Source of the DNA: Saccoglossus kowalevskii
Taxonomy: Eukaryota > Hemichordata > Enteropneusta > Harrimaniidae
Length of the DNA stretch: 52,165 nt
NCBI RefSeq assembly: GCF_000003605.2
Contig: NW_003123617.1
Span: forward strand, 1 to 52,165
Reading direction: 5' to 3'
Both the position numbers and the translations under genes were made by a program. A model generated the notes under the pieces. The model had not been told where the DNA came from. It was given only the letters and a program-made list of their open reading frames with translations, and made no database searches. Below are positions 10,941 to 24,731 of the stretch, piece after piece; position 1 is the first letter of the stretch, and each line of letters begins with the position of its first letter.

Positions 10941-12689
10941 TGCAGCTTACTACAGTGATCGGACGAGAACTGGTGTATTCTGCATTGGTTTGGCTGTTGG
11001 CTGATTATTCGTCCGACTTGTATGTCATTTAATGCTTCGTCTAGGCAAAAAATCATGGGAAAAAGTTAGTTTGTAATGTGGAATAAAAATGTTGATGAGC
11101 CGACTGAACGTGGTATTCCCAGCCGGTCTCCCGTGCAAGAACTAACCACGCCCGATGCGCCTTAACTTCAGTGATCGGACGAGAACTGGTGTGTTCTGCA
11201 ATGGTTTGACAGTAGGCTGAATATTCGTCAGAATTGCATGTCATTTAAGGCTTCGGCAAGGCAAAAAATCCCGGGAAAAAGTTGGTATGTACGGTGGAAT
11301 AATAATGTTGATAAGCCTACTGCATGTGGTATTCCCAGCAGGTCTCCCATGCAAGTACTAACCAAGCCCGATGTATCTTAACTTCTGTGATCTGACAAGA
11401 ACTGGTGTATTCTATAATGGTTAGGCAGTAGGCTGAATGTTCGTCGGAATTGGATGTAATTTAATACTTCGGCTAGGCAATAAATCCCGGGAAAAAGTTT
11501 GTATGTACAGTGGAATAAAAATGTTGATAAGCCTACTGCTCGTGGTATTCCCCGCAGGTCTCCCATGCAAGTACTAACCACGCCCGATGCATCTTAACTT
11601 CAGTGATCGGACAAGAACTGGTGTGTTCAGCAATGGTTTGACAGTAGGCTGAATACTCGTCAGAATTGCATGTCGTTTAACGCTTCGGCAAGGCAAAAAA
11701 TCCCGGGAAAAAGTTGGTATGTACGGTGGAATAAAAATGTTGATAAGCCTACTGCAGGTGGTATTCCTAGCCGGTCTTCCATGCAAGTACTAACCACGCG
11801 CGATGCAGCTTAACTTCAGTGATCGGACGAGAACTGGTGTATATTTACAATGGTTTGGCAGTAGGCTGGATATTCGTCGGAATTGGATGTAATTTAACGC
11901 TTCGGCAAGGCAAAAAATCCCGGGAAAATGTTGGTATGTACGGTGGAATAAAAATGTTGATAAGCCTACTGCACATGGTATTCCCATCCGGTATTCCACG
12001 CAAGTTCTAACCACGCCCGATGCAGCTTAACTTCAGTGATCGGACGAGAACTGGTGTATTCTGCAATGGTTTGGCAGTAGGCTGGATATTCGTCGGAATT
12101 GGATGTAATTTAATACTTCGGCTAGGCAAAAAATCCCTGGAAAAGTTTGTATGTACGGTGGAATAAAAATGTTGATGAGCATAATGCACGTGGTATTCCC
12201 AGCCGGTCTGCCATGCAAGTACTAACCACGCCCGATGCAGCTTAACTACAGTGATCGGACGAGAACTGGTGTATTCTGCAATGGTTTGGCTGTTGGCTGA
12301 TTATTCGTCCGACTTGTATGTCATTTAATGCTTCGTCTAGGCAAAAAATCATGGGAAAAAGTTAGTATGTAATGTGGAATAAAAATGTTGATGAGCCGAC
12401 TGAACGTGGTATTCCCAGCCGGTCTCCCGTGCAAGAACTAACCACGCCCGATGCAGCTTAACTTCAGTGATCGGACGAGAACTGGTGTGTTCTGCAATGG
12501 TTTGACAGTAGGCTGACTATTCGTCAGAATTGCATGTCGTTTAACGCTTCGGCAAGGCAAAAAATCACGGGAAAAAGTTGGTATGTACGGTGGAATAATA
12601 ATGTTGATAAGCCTAATGCATGTGGTATTCCCAGCAGGTCTCCCATGCAAGTACTAACCACGCCCGATGCATCTTAACTTCTGTGATCG

Positions 12690-12855
12690 GACGAGAACTG
12701 GTGTATTCTGCATGGTTTGGCAGTAGCTGATATTCGTTGGAATTGGATGTAATTTATACTTCGGCTAGCAAAAATCCCGGGAAAAGTAGTATGTACGTGA
12801 TAAAATGTGATGGAGCTATGACGTGGTACTCCAGCGTCTGCATGCAGTACTAACC
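12690..12855. other. Deletion-rich patch, most severe in the window
   Basis: The class C monomer here is about 20 bp short of 216 through about a score of small losses, nearly all reducing a doubled or repeated base (for example GTAGCTGATATTCG, TAGCAAAAATCCC, TACGTGATAAAATGTGATGG and CCAGCGTCTGCATGC). Adjacent monomers are full length. Confidence 0.65.
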
Positions 12856-13029
12856 ACGCCCGATGCAGCTTAACTTCAGTGATCCGACGAGAACTGGTGT
12901 ATTCTGCAATGGTTTGGCAGTAGGCTGAATATTCGTCGGAATTGGATGTCATTTAATGCTACGGCTAGGCAAAAAAAATTGGGTTAAAGTTAATATGTAA
13001 TGTGGAATAAAAATGTTGATGAGCCTACT

Positions 13030-13930
13030 GCACGTGGTATTCCCAGCCAGTCTCCCATGCAAGTACTAACCACGCCTGATGCAGCTTAACTTCAGTGATC
13101 GGACAAGAACTGGTGTGTTCTGCAATGGTTTGACAGTAGGCTGAATATTCGTCAGAATTGCATGTCGTTTAACGCTTCGGCAAGGCAAAAAATCCCGGGA
13201 AAAAGTTGGTATGTACGGTGGAATAAAAATGTTGATAAGCCTACTGCAGGTGGTATTCCCAGCCGGTCTTCCATGCATGTACTAACCACGCGCGATGCAG
13301 CTTAACTTCAGTGATCGGACGAGAACTGGTGTATTCTGCAATGGTTTGGCAGTAGGCTGGATATTCGTCGGAATTGGATGTAATTTAATACTTCGGCTAG
13401 GCAAAAAATCCCGGGAAAAAGTTGGTATGTACGGTGTAATAAAAATGTTAATAAGCCTACTGCACATGGTATTCCCAGCCGGTCTCCCATGCAAGTACTA
13501 ACCACGCCCGATGCAGCTTAACTTCAGTGATCGGACGAGAACTGGTGTGTTCTGCAATGGTTTGTCAGTAAGGCGAATATTCGTCAGAATTGCATGTCGT
13601 TTAACGCTTCGGCAAGGCAAACAATCCCGGGAAAAAGTTGGTATGTACGGAGGAATAAAAATGTTGATAAGCCTAATGCATGTGGTATTCCCAGCAGGTC
13701 TCCCATGCAAGTACTAACCACGCCCGATGCATCTTAACTTCTGTGATCGGACGAGAACTGGTGTATTCTGCAATGGTTTGGCAGTAGGCTGGATATTCGT
13801 TGGAATTGGATGTAATTTAATACTTCGGCTAGGCAAAAAATCCCGGGAAAAAGTTAGTATGTACGGTGGAATAAAAATGTTGATGAGCCTAATGGACGTG
13901 GTATTCCCAGCCGGTCTGCCATGCAAGTAC
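13030..13930. repeat. Block I-A-C-A-C, copy 1 (offset 11,702 bp)
   Basis: Shared with 24732-25632. Private marks are CATGCATGTACTAACC, GTGTAATAAAAATGTTAAT, TTTGTCAG, and CGGAGGAATAAAAATG. The order of monomers is the same over about 0.9 kb. Confidence 0.75.
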
Positions 13931-15005
13931 TAACCACGCCCGATGCAGCTTAACTACAGTGATCGGACGAGAACTGGTGTATTCTGCAATGGTTTGGCTG
14001 TTGGCTGATTATTCGTCCGACTTGTATGTCATTTAATGCTTCGTCTAGGCAAAAAATCATGGGAAAAATTTAGTATGTAATGTGGAATAAAAATGTCGAT
14101 GAGCCGACTGAACGTGGTATTCCCAGCCGGTCTCCCGTGCAAGAACTAACCACGCCCGATGCGCCTTAACTTCAGTGATCGGACGAGAACTGGTGTGTTC
14201 TGCAACGGTTTGACAGTAGGCTGAATATTCGTCAGAATTGCATGTCGTTTAAGGCTTCGACAAGGCAAAAAATCCCGGGAAAAAGTTGGTATGTACGGTG
14301 GAAATAAAAATGTTGATAAGCCTACTGCACATGGTATTCCCAGCCGGTATTCCACGCAAGTTCTAACCACGCCCGATGCAGCTTAACTTCAGTGATCGGA
14401 CGAGAACTGGTGTATTCTGCAATGGTGTGGCAGTAGGCTGGATATTCGTCGGAATTGGATGTAATTTAATACTTCGGCTAGGCAAAAAATCCCGGGAAAA
14501 GTTAGTATGTACGGTGGAATAAAAATGTTGATGAGCATAATGCACGTGGTATTCCCAGCCGGTCTGCCATGCAAGTACTAACCACGCCCGATGCAGCTTA
14601 ACTACAGTGATCGGACGAGAACTGGTGTATTCTGCAATGGTTTGGCTGTTGGCTGATTATTCGTCCGACTTGTATGTCATTTAATGCTTCGTCTAGGCAA
14701 AAAATCATGGGAAAAAGTTAGTATGTAATGTGGAATAAAAATGTTGATGAGCCGACTGAACGTGGTATTCCCAGCCGGTCTCCCGTGCAAGAACTAACCA
14801 CGCCCGATGCAGCTTAACTTCAGTGATCGGACGAGAACTGGTGTGTTCTGCAATGGTTTGACAGTAGGCTGACTATTCGTCAGAATTGCATGTCGTTTAA
14901 CGCTTCGGCAAGGCAAAAAATCCCGGGAAAAAGTTGGTATGTACGGTGGAATAAAAATGTTGATAAGCCTAATGCATGTGGTATTCCCAGCAGGTCTCCC
15001 ATGCA

Positions 15006-15221
15006 AGTACTAACCACGCCCGATGCATCTTAACTTCTGTGATCGGACGAGAACTGGTGTATTCTGCAATGGTTTGGCAGTAGGCTGGATATTCGTTGGA
15101 ATTGGATGTAATTTAATACTTCGGCTAGGCAAAAAATCATGGGAAAAATTTAGTATGTAATGTGGAATAAAAATGTCGATGAGCCGACTGAACGTGGTAT
15201 TCCCAGCCGGTCTCCCGTGCA
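15006..15221. repeat. Chimeric monomer C/D
   Basis: The monomer begins as class C (GATGCATCTTAACTTCTG, GGATATTCGTTGG, TACTTCGGCTAGGC) and changes to class D at the AAAAAATCATGGG segment, ending with GAGCCGACTGAACG. It replaces a C plus D pair and shortens the local order by one monomer. Confidence 0.7.
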
Positions 15222-17009
15222 AGAACTAACCACGCCCGATGCGCCTTAACTTCAGTGATCGGACGAGAACTGGTGTGTTCTGCAACGGTTTGACAGTAGG
15301 CTGAATATTCGTCAGAATTGCATGTCGTTTAAGGCTTCGACAAGGCAAAAAATCCCGGGAAAAAGTTGGTATGTACGGTGGAATAAAAATGTTGATAAGC
15401 CTACTGCAGGTGGTATTCCCAGCCGGTCTTCCATGCAAGTACTAACCACGCGCGATGCAGCTTAACTTCAGTGATCGGACGAGAACTGGTGTATTCTGCA
15501 ATGGCTTGGCAGTAGGCTGGATATTCGTCGGAATTGGATGTAATTTAACGCTTCGGCAAGGCAAAAAATCCCGGGAAAATGTTGGTATGTACGGTGGAAT
15601 AAAAATGTTGATAAGCCTACTGCACATGGTATTCCCAGCCGGTATTCCATGCAAGTTCTAACCACGCCCGATGCAGCTTAACTTCAGTGATCGGACGAGA
15701 ACTGGTGTATTCTGCAATGGTTTGGCAGTAGGCTGGATATTCGTCGGAATTGGATGTAATTTAATACTTCGGCTAGGCAAAAAATCCCGGGAAAATGTTA
15801 GTATGTACGGTGGAATAAAAATGTTGATGAGCCTAATGCACGTGGTATTCCCAGCCGGTCTGCCATGCAAGTACTCACCACGCCCGATGCAGCTTAACCA
15901 CAGTGATCGGACGAGAACTGGTGTATTCTGCAATGGTTTGGCTGTTGGCTGATTATTCGTCCGACTTGTATGTCATTTAATGCTTCGTCTAGGCAAAAAA
16001 TCATGGGAAAAAGTTAGTATGTAATGTGGAATAAAAATGTTGATGAGCCGACTGAACGTGGTATTCCCAGCCGGTCTCCCGTGCAAGAACTAACCACGCC
16101 CGATGCAGCTTAACTTCAGTGATCGGACGAGAACTGGTGTGTTCTGCAATGGTTTGTCCGTAGGGTGAATATTCGTCAGAATTGCATGTCGTTTAACGCT
16201 TCGGCAAGGCAAAAAATCCCGGGAAAAAGTTGGTATGTACGGAGGAATAAAAATGTTGATAAGCCAAATGCATGTGGTATTCCCAGCAGGTCTCCCATGC
16301 AAGTGCTAACCACGCCCGATGCATCTTAACTTCTGTGATCGGACGAGAACTGGTGTATTCTGCAATGGTTTGGCAGTAGGCTGGATATTCGTCGGAATTG
16401 GATGTAATTTAATACTTCGGCTAGGCAAAAAATCCCGGGAAAAAGTTAGTATGTACGGTGGAATAAAAATGTTGATAAGCCTAATGCACGTGGTATTCCC
16501 AGCCGGTCTGCCATGCAAGTACTAACCACGCCCGATGCAGCTTAACTTCAGTGATCGGACGAGAACTGGTGTATTCTGCAATGGTTTGGCTGTTGGCTGA
16601 TTATTCGTCCGAATTGTATGTCATTTAATGCTTCGTCTGGGCAAAAAATCATGGGAAAAAGTTAGTATGTAATGTGGAATAAAAATGTTGATGTGCCGAC
16701 TGAACGTGGTATTCCCAGCCGGTCTCACGTGCAAGAACTAACCACGCCCGATGCGCCTTAACTTCAGTGATCGGACGAGAACTGGTGTGTTCTGCAATGG
16801 TTTGACAGGAGGCTGAATATTCGTCAGAAATGCATGTCGTTTAACGCTTCGGCAAGGCAAAAAATCCCGGGAAAAAGTTGGTATGTACGGTGGAATAAAA
16901 ATGTTGATAAGCCTACTGCATGTGGTATTCCCAGCAGTCTCCCATGCAAGTACTAACCACGCCCGATGCATCTTAACTTTCTGTGATCTGACAAGAACTG
17001 GTGTATTCT

Positions 17010-17180
17010 ATAATGGTTGTCAGTAGCTGAATGTTCGTCCGAAATGGATGTAATTTAATACTTCGCTAAGCACAAATCCCGGGAAATGTTAGTATGTACG
17101 GTGGAATAAAAATGTTGATAAACCTACTGCAGGTGGTATTCCCAGCCGGTCTCCATGCAAGTACTAACTACGCCCGATGC
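17010..17180. other. Deletion-rich patch in class F monomer
   Basis: Losses cluster in GGTTGTCAGTAGCTG, CTTCGCTAAGCACAAATCC, GTCTCCATGC and CGATGCTTTAAC. The following unit is also short by a few bases at its head. The 5S-like sequence is affected as well as the spacer. Confidence 0.5.
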
Positions 17181-18359
17181 TTTAACTTCAGTGATCCGAC
17201 GAGAACTGGTGTATTCTGCAATGGTTTGGCAGTAGGCTGAATATTCGTCGGAATTGGATGTAATTTAATACTGCGGCTAGGCAACAAATCCCGGGAAAAA
17301 GTTTGTATGTACGGTGGAATAATAATGTTGATAAGACTACTGCTCGTGGTATTCCCAGCCGGTCTCCCATGTAAGTACTAACCATGCCTGATGCAGATTA
17401 ACTTCAGTGATCGGACGAGACCTGGTGTGTTCTGCGATGGTTTGACATTAGGCTGAATATTCGTCAGAATTGCATGTCGTTTAAAGCTTCGGCAAGGCAA
17501 AAAATCTCGGGAAAAAGTTGGTATGTACGGTGGAATAAAAATGTTGATAAGCCTACTACATGTGGTATTCCCAGCAGGTCTCCCATGCAAGTACTAACCA
17601 CGCCCGATGCATCCTAACTTCTGTGATCTGACAAGAACTGGTGTATTCTACAATGGTTTGGCAGTAGGCTGAATATTCGTCGGAATTGGATGTAATGTAA
17701 TACTGCGGCTAGGCAACAAATCCCGGGAAAAAGTTTGTATGTACAGTGGAATAAAAATGTTGATAAGCCTACTGCTCGTGGTATTCCCAGCAGGTCTCCC
17801 ATGCAAGTACTAACCACGCCCAATGCAGCTTAACTTCTGTGATCGGACGAGAACTGGTGTATTCTACAATGGTTTGCAGTAGGCTGAATATTCGTCGGAA
17901 TTGGATGTAATTTAATATTTCGGCTAGGCAACAAATCCCGGGAAAACGTTTGTATGTACGGTGGAATAATAATGTTGATAAGCCTACTGCTCGTGGTATT
18001 CCCAGCCGGTCTCCCATGTAAGTACTAACCATGCCTGATGCTGATTAACTTCAGTGATCGGACGAGAACTGGTGTATTCAGCATTGGCTTAGCAGTAGGC
18101 TGAATATTCGTCGGAATTGGATGTAATTTAATACTTCGGCTAGGCAACAAATCCCGAGAAATGTTAGTATGTACGGTGTAATTAAAATGTTGATAAGCCT
18201 ACTGCAGGTGGTATTCCCAGCCGGTCTCCCATGCAGGTACTAACCACGCCCGATGCAGCTTAACTTCAGTGATCCGACGAGAACTGGTGTATTCTGCAAT
18301 GGTTTGGCAGTAGGCTGAATATTCGTCGGAATTGGATGTCATTTAATGCTACGGCTATG

Positions 18360-18960
18360 CAAAAAAAAATTGGGTTAAAGTTAATATGTAATGTGGAATA
18401 AAAATGTTGATGAGCCTACTGCACGTGGTATTCCCAGCCAGTCTCCCATGCAAGTACTAACCACGCCTGATGCAGCTTAACTTCAGTGATCGGACAAGAA
18501 CTGGTGTGTTCTGCAATGGTTTGACAGTAGGCTGAATATTCGTCAGAATTGCATGTCGTTTAACGCTTCGGCAAGGCAAAAAATCCCGGGAAAAATTTGG
18601 TATGTACGGTGGAATAAAAATGTTGATAAGCCTACTGCATGTGGTATTCCCAGCCGGTCTTCCATGCAAGTACTAACCACGCGCGATGCAGCTTAACTTC
18701 AGTGATCGGACGAGAACTGGTGTATTCTGCAATGGTTTGGCAGTAGGCTGGATATTCGTCGGAATTGGATGTAATTTAATACTTCGGCTAGGCAAAAAAT
18801 CCCGGTAAAAAGTTGGTATGTACGGTGGAATAAAAATGTTAATAAGCCTACTGCATATGGTATTCCCAGCCGGTCTCCCATGCAAGTACTAACCACGCCC
18901 GATGCAGCTTAACTTCAGTGATCGGACGAGAACTGGTGTGTTCTGCAATGGTTTGACAGT
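18360..18960. repeat. Block I-A-C, copy 1 (offset ~14,729 bp)
   Basis: Shared with 33089-33690. Marks are CTATGCAAAAAAAAA in the class I spacer, TGCATGTGGTATTCCCAGCC joined to a GTCTTCC C-box variant, ATCCCGGTAAAAAG (loss of the CCCGGG site), and GCATATGG. Confidence 0.75.
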
Positions 18961-19748
18961 AGGCTGAATATTCGTCAGAATTGCATGTCGTTTAACGCTT
19001 CGGCAAGGCAAAAAATCCCGGGAAAAAGTTGGTATGTACGGTGGAATAAAAATGATGATAAGCCTAATGCATGTGGTATTCCCAGCAGGTCTCCCATGCA
19101 AGTACTAACCACGCCCGATGCATCTTAACTTCTGTGATCGGACGAGAACTGGTGTATTCTGCAACGGTTTGGCAGTAGGCTGGATATTCGTTGGAATTGG
19201 ATGTAATTTAATACTTCGGCTAGGCAAAAAATCCCGGGAAAAAGTTAGTATGTACGGTGGAATAAAAATGTTGATGAGTCTAATGCACGTGGTATTCCCA
19301 GCCGGTCTCCCGTGCAAGAACTAACCACGCCCGATGCGCCTTAACTTCAGTGATCGGACGAGAAATGGTGTGTTCTGCAATGGTTTGACAGTAGGCTGAA
19401 TATTCGTCAGAATTGCATGTCGTTTAACGCTTCGGCAAGGCAAAACATCCCGGGAAAAAGTTGGTATGTACGGTGGAATAAAAATGTTGATAAGCCTACT
19501 GCATGTGGTATTCCCAGCAGGTCTCCCATGCAAGTACTAACCACGCCCGATGCATCTTAACTTCTGTGATCTGACAAGAACTGGTGTATTCTATAATGGT
19601 TTGGCAGTAGGCTGAATGTTCGTCGGAATTGGATGTAATTTAATACTTCGGCTATGCAACAAATCCCGGGAAAAAGTTTGTATGTACAGTGGAATAAAAA
19701 TGTTGATAAGCCTGCTGCTCGTGGTATTCCCAGCAGGTCTCCCATGCA

Positions 19749-20002
19749 AGTACTAACCACGCCCGATGCAGCTTAACTTCTGTGATCGGACGAGAACTGG
19801 TGTATTCTACAATGGTTTGGCAGTAGGCTGAATATTCGTCGGAATTGGATGTCATTTAATACTACGGCTAGGCAAAAAAAAAAATTGGGTTAAAGTTAGT
19901 ATGTAATGTGGAAAAAATCATGGGAAAAAGTTAGTATGTAATGTGTAATAAAAATGTTGATGAGCCTACTGCACGTGGTATTCCCAGCTGGTCTCTTACG
20001 CA
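19749..20002. repeat. Overlong monomer (~254 bp) with internal 35-bp-offset duplication
   Basis: GTTAGTATGTAATGTG occurs at 19895-19910 and again at 19930-19945. The left part of the spacer is class I (A-run then TTGGGTTAAAG) and the right part is class D (AAAATCATGGGAAAAAG). The junction is consistent with a staggered recombination between the two spacer classes at the shared motif. This is the only clear large length change in the array. Confidence 0.8.
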
Positions 20003-21927
20003 AGTACTAACCACGCCCGATGCATCCTAACTTCTGTGATCTGACAAGAACTGGTGTATTCTACAATGGTTTGGCAGTAGGCTGAATATTCGTCGGAATT
20101 GGATGTAATTTAATACTGCGGCTAGGCAACAAATCCCGGGAAAAAGTTTGTATGTACAGTGGAATAAAAATGTTGATAAGCCTACTGCTCGTGGTATTCC
20201 CAGCAGGTCTCCCATGCAAGTACTAACCACGCCCAATGCAGCTTAACTTCTGTGATCGGACGAGAACTGGTGTATTCTACAATGGTTTGGCAGTAGGCTG
20301 AATATTCGTCGGAATTGGATGTAATTTAATACTGCGGCTAGGCAACAAATCCCGAGAAAAAGTTTGTATGTACAGTGGAATAAAAATGTTTATAAGCCTA
20401 CTGCTCGTGGTATTCCCAGCAGGTCACCCATGCAAGTACTAACCACGCCCGATGCAGCTTAACTTCTGTGATCGGACGAGAACTGGTGTATTCAGCATTG
20501 GCTTAGCAGTAGGCTGAATATTCGTCGTAATTGGATGTAATTTAATACTTCGGCTAGGCAACAAATCCCGGGAAATGTTAGTATGTACGGTGAAATATAA
20601 ATGTTGATAAGCCTACTGCAGGTGGTATTCCCAGCCGGTCTCCCATGCAAGTACTAACCACGCCCGATGCAGGTTAACTACAGTGATCGGACGAGAACTG
20701 GTGTATTCTGCAATGGTTTGGCTGTTGGCTGATTATTCGTCCGACTTGTATGTCATTTAATGCTTCGTCTAGGCCAAAAATCATGGGAAAAAGTTAGTAT
20801 GTAATGTGGAATAAAAATGTTGATGAGCCGACTGAACGTGGTATTCCCAGCCGGTTTCCCGTGCAAGAACTAACCACGCCCGATGCGCCTTAACTTCAGT
20901 GAACGGACGAGAACTGGTGTGTTCTGCAATGGTTTGACAGTAGGCTGAATATTCGTCAGAATTGCATGTCGTTTAAAGCTTCGGCAAGGCAAAAAATCCC
21001 GGGAAAAAGTTTGTATGTACAGTGGAATAAAAATGTTGATAAGCCTACTGCTCGTGGTATTCCCAGCAGGTCTCCCATGCATGTACTAACCACGCCCGAT
21101 GCAGCTTAACTTCTGTGATCGGACGAGAACTGGTGTATTCTACAATGGTTTGGCAGTAGGCTGAATATTCGTCGGAATTGGATGTAATTTAATACTTCGG
21201 CTAGGCAACAAATCCCGGGAAAAAGTTGGTATGTACGGTGGAATAATAATAATGTTGATAAGCCTACTGCTCGTGGTATTTCCAGCCGGTCTCCCATGTA
21301 AGTACTAACCATGCCTGATGCAGATTAACTTCAGTGATCGGACGAGAACTGGTGTATTCAGCATTGGCTTAGCAGTAGGCTGAATATTCGTCGTAATTGG
21401 ATGTAATTTAATACTTCGGCTAGGCAACAAATCCCGGGAAATGTTAGTATGTACGGTGAAATATAAATGTTGATAAGCCTACTGCAGGTGGTATTCCCAG
21501 CCGGTCTCCCATGCAAGTACTAACCACGCCCGATGCAGCTCAACTTCAGTAATCCGACGAGAACTGGTGTATTCTGCAATGGTTTGGCAGTAGGCTGAAT
21601 ATTCGTCGGAATTGGATGTCATTTAATGCTACGGCTAGGCAAAAAAAAATTTGGGTTAAAGTTAATATGTAATGTGGAATAAAAATGTCGATGAACGTAC
21701 TGCACGTGGTATTCCCAGCCAGTCTCCCATGCAAGTACTAACCACGCCTGATGCAGCTTAACTTCAGTGATCGGACAAGAACTGGTGTGTTCTGCAATGG
21801 TTTGACAGTAGGCTGAACATTCGTCAGAATTGCATGTCGTTTAACGCTTCGGCAAGGCAAAAAATCCCGGGAAAAAGTTGGTATGTATGGTGGAATAAAA
21901 ATGTTGATAAGCCTACTGCATGTGGTA

Positions 21928-22666
21928 TTCCCTGTCGGGTCTTCCATGCAAGTACTAACCTCGCCCGATGCAGCTTAACTTCAGTGATCCGACAAGAACT
22001 GGTGTATTCTGCAATGGTTTGGCAGTAGGCTGAATATTCGTCGGAATTGGATGTCATTTAATGCTACGGCTAGGCAAAAAAAACTTGGGTTAAAGTTGGT
22101 ATGTACGGTGGAATAAAAATTTGATAAGCCTACTGCAGGTGGTATTCCCAGCCGGTCTCCCAAGCAAGTACTAACCACGCCCGATGCAGCTTAACTTCAG
22201 TGATCCGACGAGAACTGGTGTATTCTGCAATGGTTTGGCAGTAGGCTGAGTATTCGTCGGAATTGGATGTCATTTAATGCTACGGCTAGGCAAAAAAAAA
22301 ATTGGGTTAAAGTTAATATGTAATGTGGAATAAAAATGTTGATGAGCCTACTGCACGTGGTATTCCCAGCCAGTTTCCCATGCAAGTACTAACCACGCCT
22401 GATGCAGCTTAACTTCAGTGATCGGACAAGAACTGGTGTGTTCTGCAATGGTTTGACAGTAGGCTGAATATTCGTCAGAATTGCATGTCGTTTAACGCTT
22501 CGGCAAGGCAAAAAATCCCGGGAAAAAGTTGGTATGTACGGTGGAATAAAAATGTTGATAAGCCTACTGCAGGTGGTATTCCCAGCCGGTCTTCCATGCA
22601 CGTACTAACCACGCGCGATGCAGCTTAACTTCAGTGATCGTACGAGAACTGGTGTATTCTGCAATG
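21928..22666. repeat. Segmental duplication, copy 1 (offset 4,756 bp)
   Basis: The block contains two successive class I-spacer monomers, then class A, then the start of the next unit. It matches 26683-27422. Shared private marks are CCCTGTCGG, AACCTCGCCCGATG, GATCCGACAAG, AAAAATTTGATAAGCC, CCAAGCAAGTAC, GGCTGAGTATTCG, CAGTTTCCC, and GATCGTACGAG at the end. Confidence 0.85.
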
Positions 22667-24731
22667 GTTTGACAGTAGGCTGACTATTCGTCAGAATTGC
22701 ATGTAATTTAACGCTTCGGCAAGGCAAAAAATCCCGGGAAAAAGTTGGTATGTACGGTGGAATAAAAATGTTGATAAGCCTAATGCATGTGGTATTCCCA
22801 GCAGGTCTCCCATGCACGTACTAACCACGCCCGATGCATCTTAACTTCTGTGATCGGACGAGAACTGGTGTATTCTGCAATGGTTTGGCAGTAGGCTGGA
22901 TATTCGTTGGAATTGGATGTAATTTAATACTTCGGATAGGCAAAAAATCCCGGGAAAAAGTTAGTATGTACGGTGGAATAAAAATGTTGATGAGCCCAAT
23001 GGACGTGGTATTCCCAGCCGGTCTGCCATGCAAGTACTAACCACGCCCGATGCAGGTTAACTACAGTGGTCGGACGAGAACTGGTGTATTCTGCAATGGT
23101 TTGGCTGTTGGCTGATTATTCGTCCGACTTGTATGTCATTTAATGCTTCGTCTAGGCAAAAAATCATGGGAAAAATTTAGTATGTAATGTGGAATAAAAA
23201 TGTTGATGAGCCGACTGAACGTGGTATTCCCAGCCGGTCTCCCGTGCAAGAACTAACCACGCCCGATGCGCCTTAACTTCAGTGATCGGACGAGAACTGG
23301 TGTGTTCTGCAATGGTTTGGCAGTAGGCTGAATATTCGTCGGAATTGGATGTAATTTAATACTTCGGCTAGGCAACAAATCCCGGGAAAAAATTTGTATG
23401 TACGGTGGAATTAAAATGTTGATAAGCCTACTGCTCTTGGTATTCCCAGCAGGTCTCCCATGCAAGTACTAACCACGTCCGATGCAGCTTAACTTCTGTG
23501 TTCGGACGAGAACTGGTGTATTCTACAATGGTTTGGCAGTAGGCTGAATATTCGTTGGAATTGGATGTAATTTAATACTTCGGCTAGGCAACAAATCCCG
23601 GGGAAAATTTTGTATGTACGGTGGAATAAAAATGTTGATAAGCCTACTGCAGGTGGTATTCCCAGCCGGTCTCCCAAGCAAGTACTAACCACGCCCGATG
23701 CAGCTTAACTTCAGTGATCCGACGAGAACTGGTGTATTCTGCAATGGTTTGGCAGTAGGCTGAACATTCGTCGGAATTGGATGTCATTTAATGCTATGGC
23801 TAGGCAAAAAAAAAATTGGGTTAAAGTTAATATGTAATGTGGAATAAAAATGTTGATGAGCCTACTGCACGTGGTATTCCCAGCCAGTCTCCCATGCAAG
23901 TACTAACCACGCCTGATGCAGCTTAACTTCAGTGATCGGACAAGAACTGGTGTGTTCTGCAATGGTTTGACAGTAGGCTGAATATTCGTCAGAATTGCAT
24001 GTCGTTTAACGCTTCGGCAAGGCAAAAAATCCCGGGAAAAAGTTGGTATGTACGGTGGAATAAAAATGTTGTTAAGCCTACTGCAGGTGGTATTCCCAGC
24101 CGGTCTTCCATGCACGTACTAACCACGCGCGATGCAGCTTAACTTCAGTGATCGGACGAGAACTGGTGTATTCTGCAATGGTTTGGCAGTAGGCTGGATA
24201 TTCGTCGGAATTGGGTGTAATTTAACGTTTCGGCAAGGCAAAAAATCCCGGGAAAAAGTTGGTATGTACGGTGGAATAAAAATGTTGATAAGCCAACTGC
24301 ACATGGTATTCCCAGCCGGTCTTCCATGCAAGTTCTAACCACGCGCGATGCAGCTTAACTTCAGTGATCGGACGAGAACTGGTGTATTCAGCATTGGCTT
24401 AGCAGTAGGCTGAATATTCGTTGGAATTGGATGTAATTTAATACTTCGGCTAGGCAACAAATCCCGGGAAATGTTAGTATGTACGGTGGAATAAAAATTT
24501 GATAAGCCTACTGCAGGTGGTATTCCCAGCCGGTCTCCCAAGCAAGTACTAACCACGCCCGATGCAGCTTAACTTCAGTGATCCGACGAGAACTGGTGTA
24601 TTCTGCAATGGTTTGGCAGTAGGCTGAATATTCGTCGGAATTGGATGTCATTTAATGCTACGGCTAGGCAAAAAAAAAAATTGGGTTAAAGTTAATATGT
24701 AATGTGGAATAAAAATGTTGATGAGCCTACT

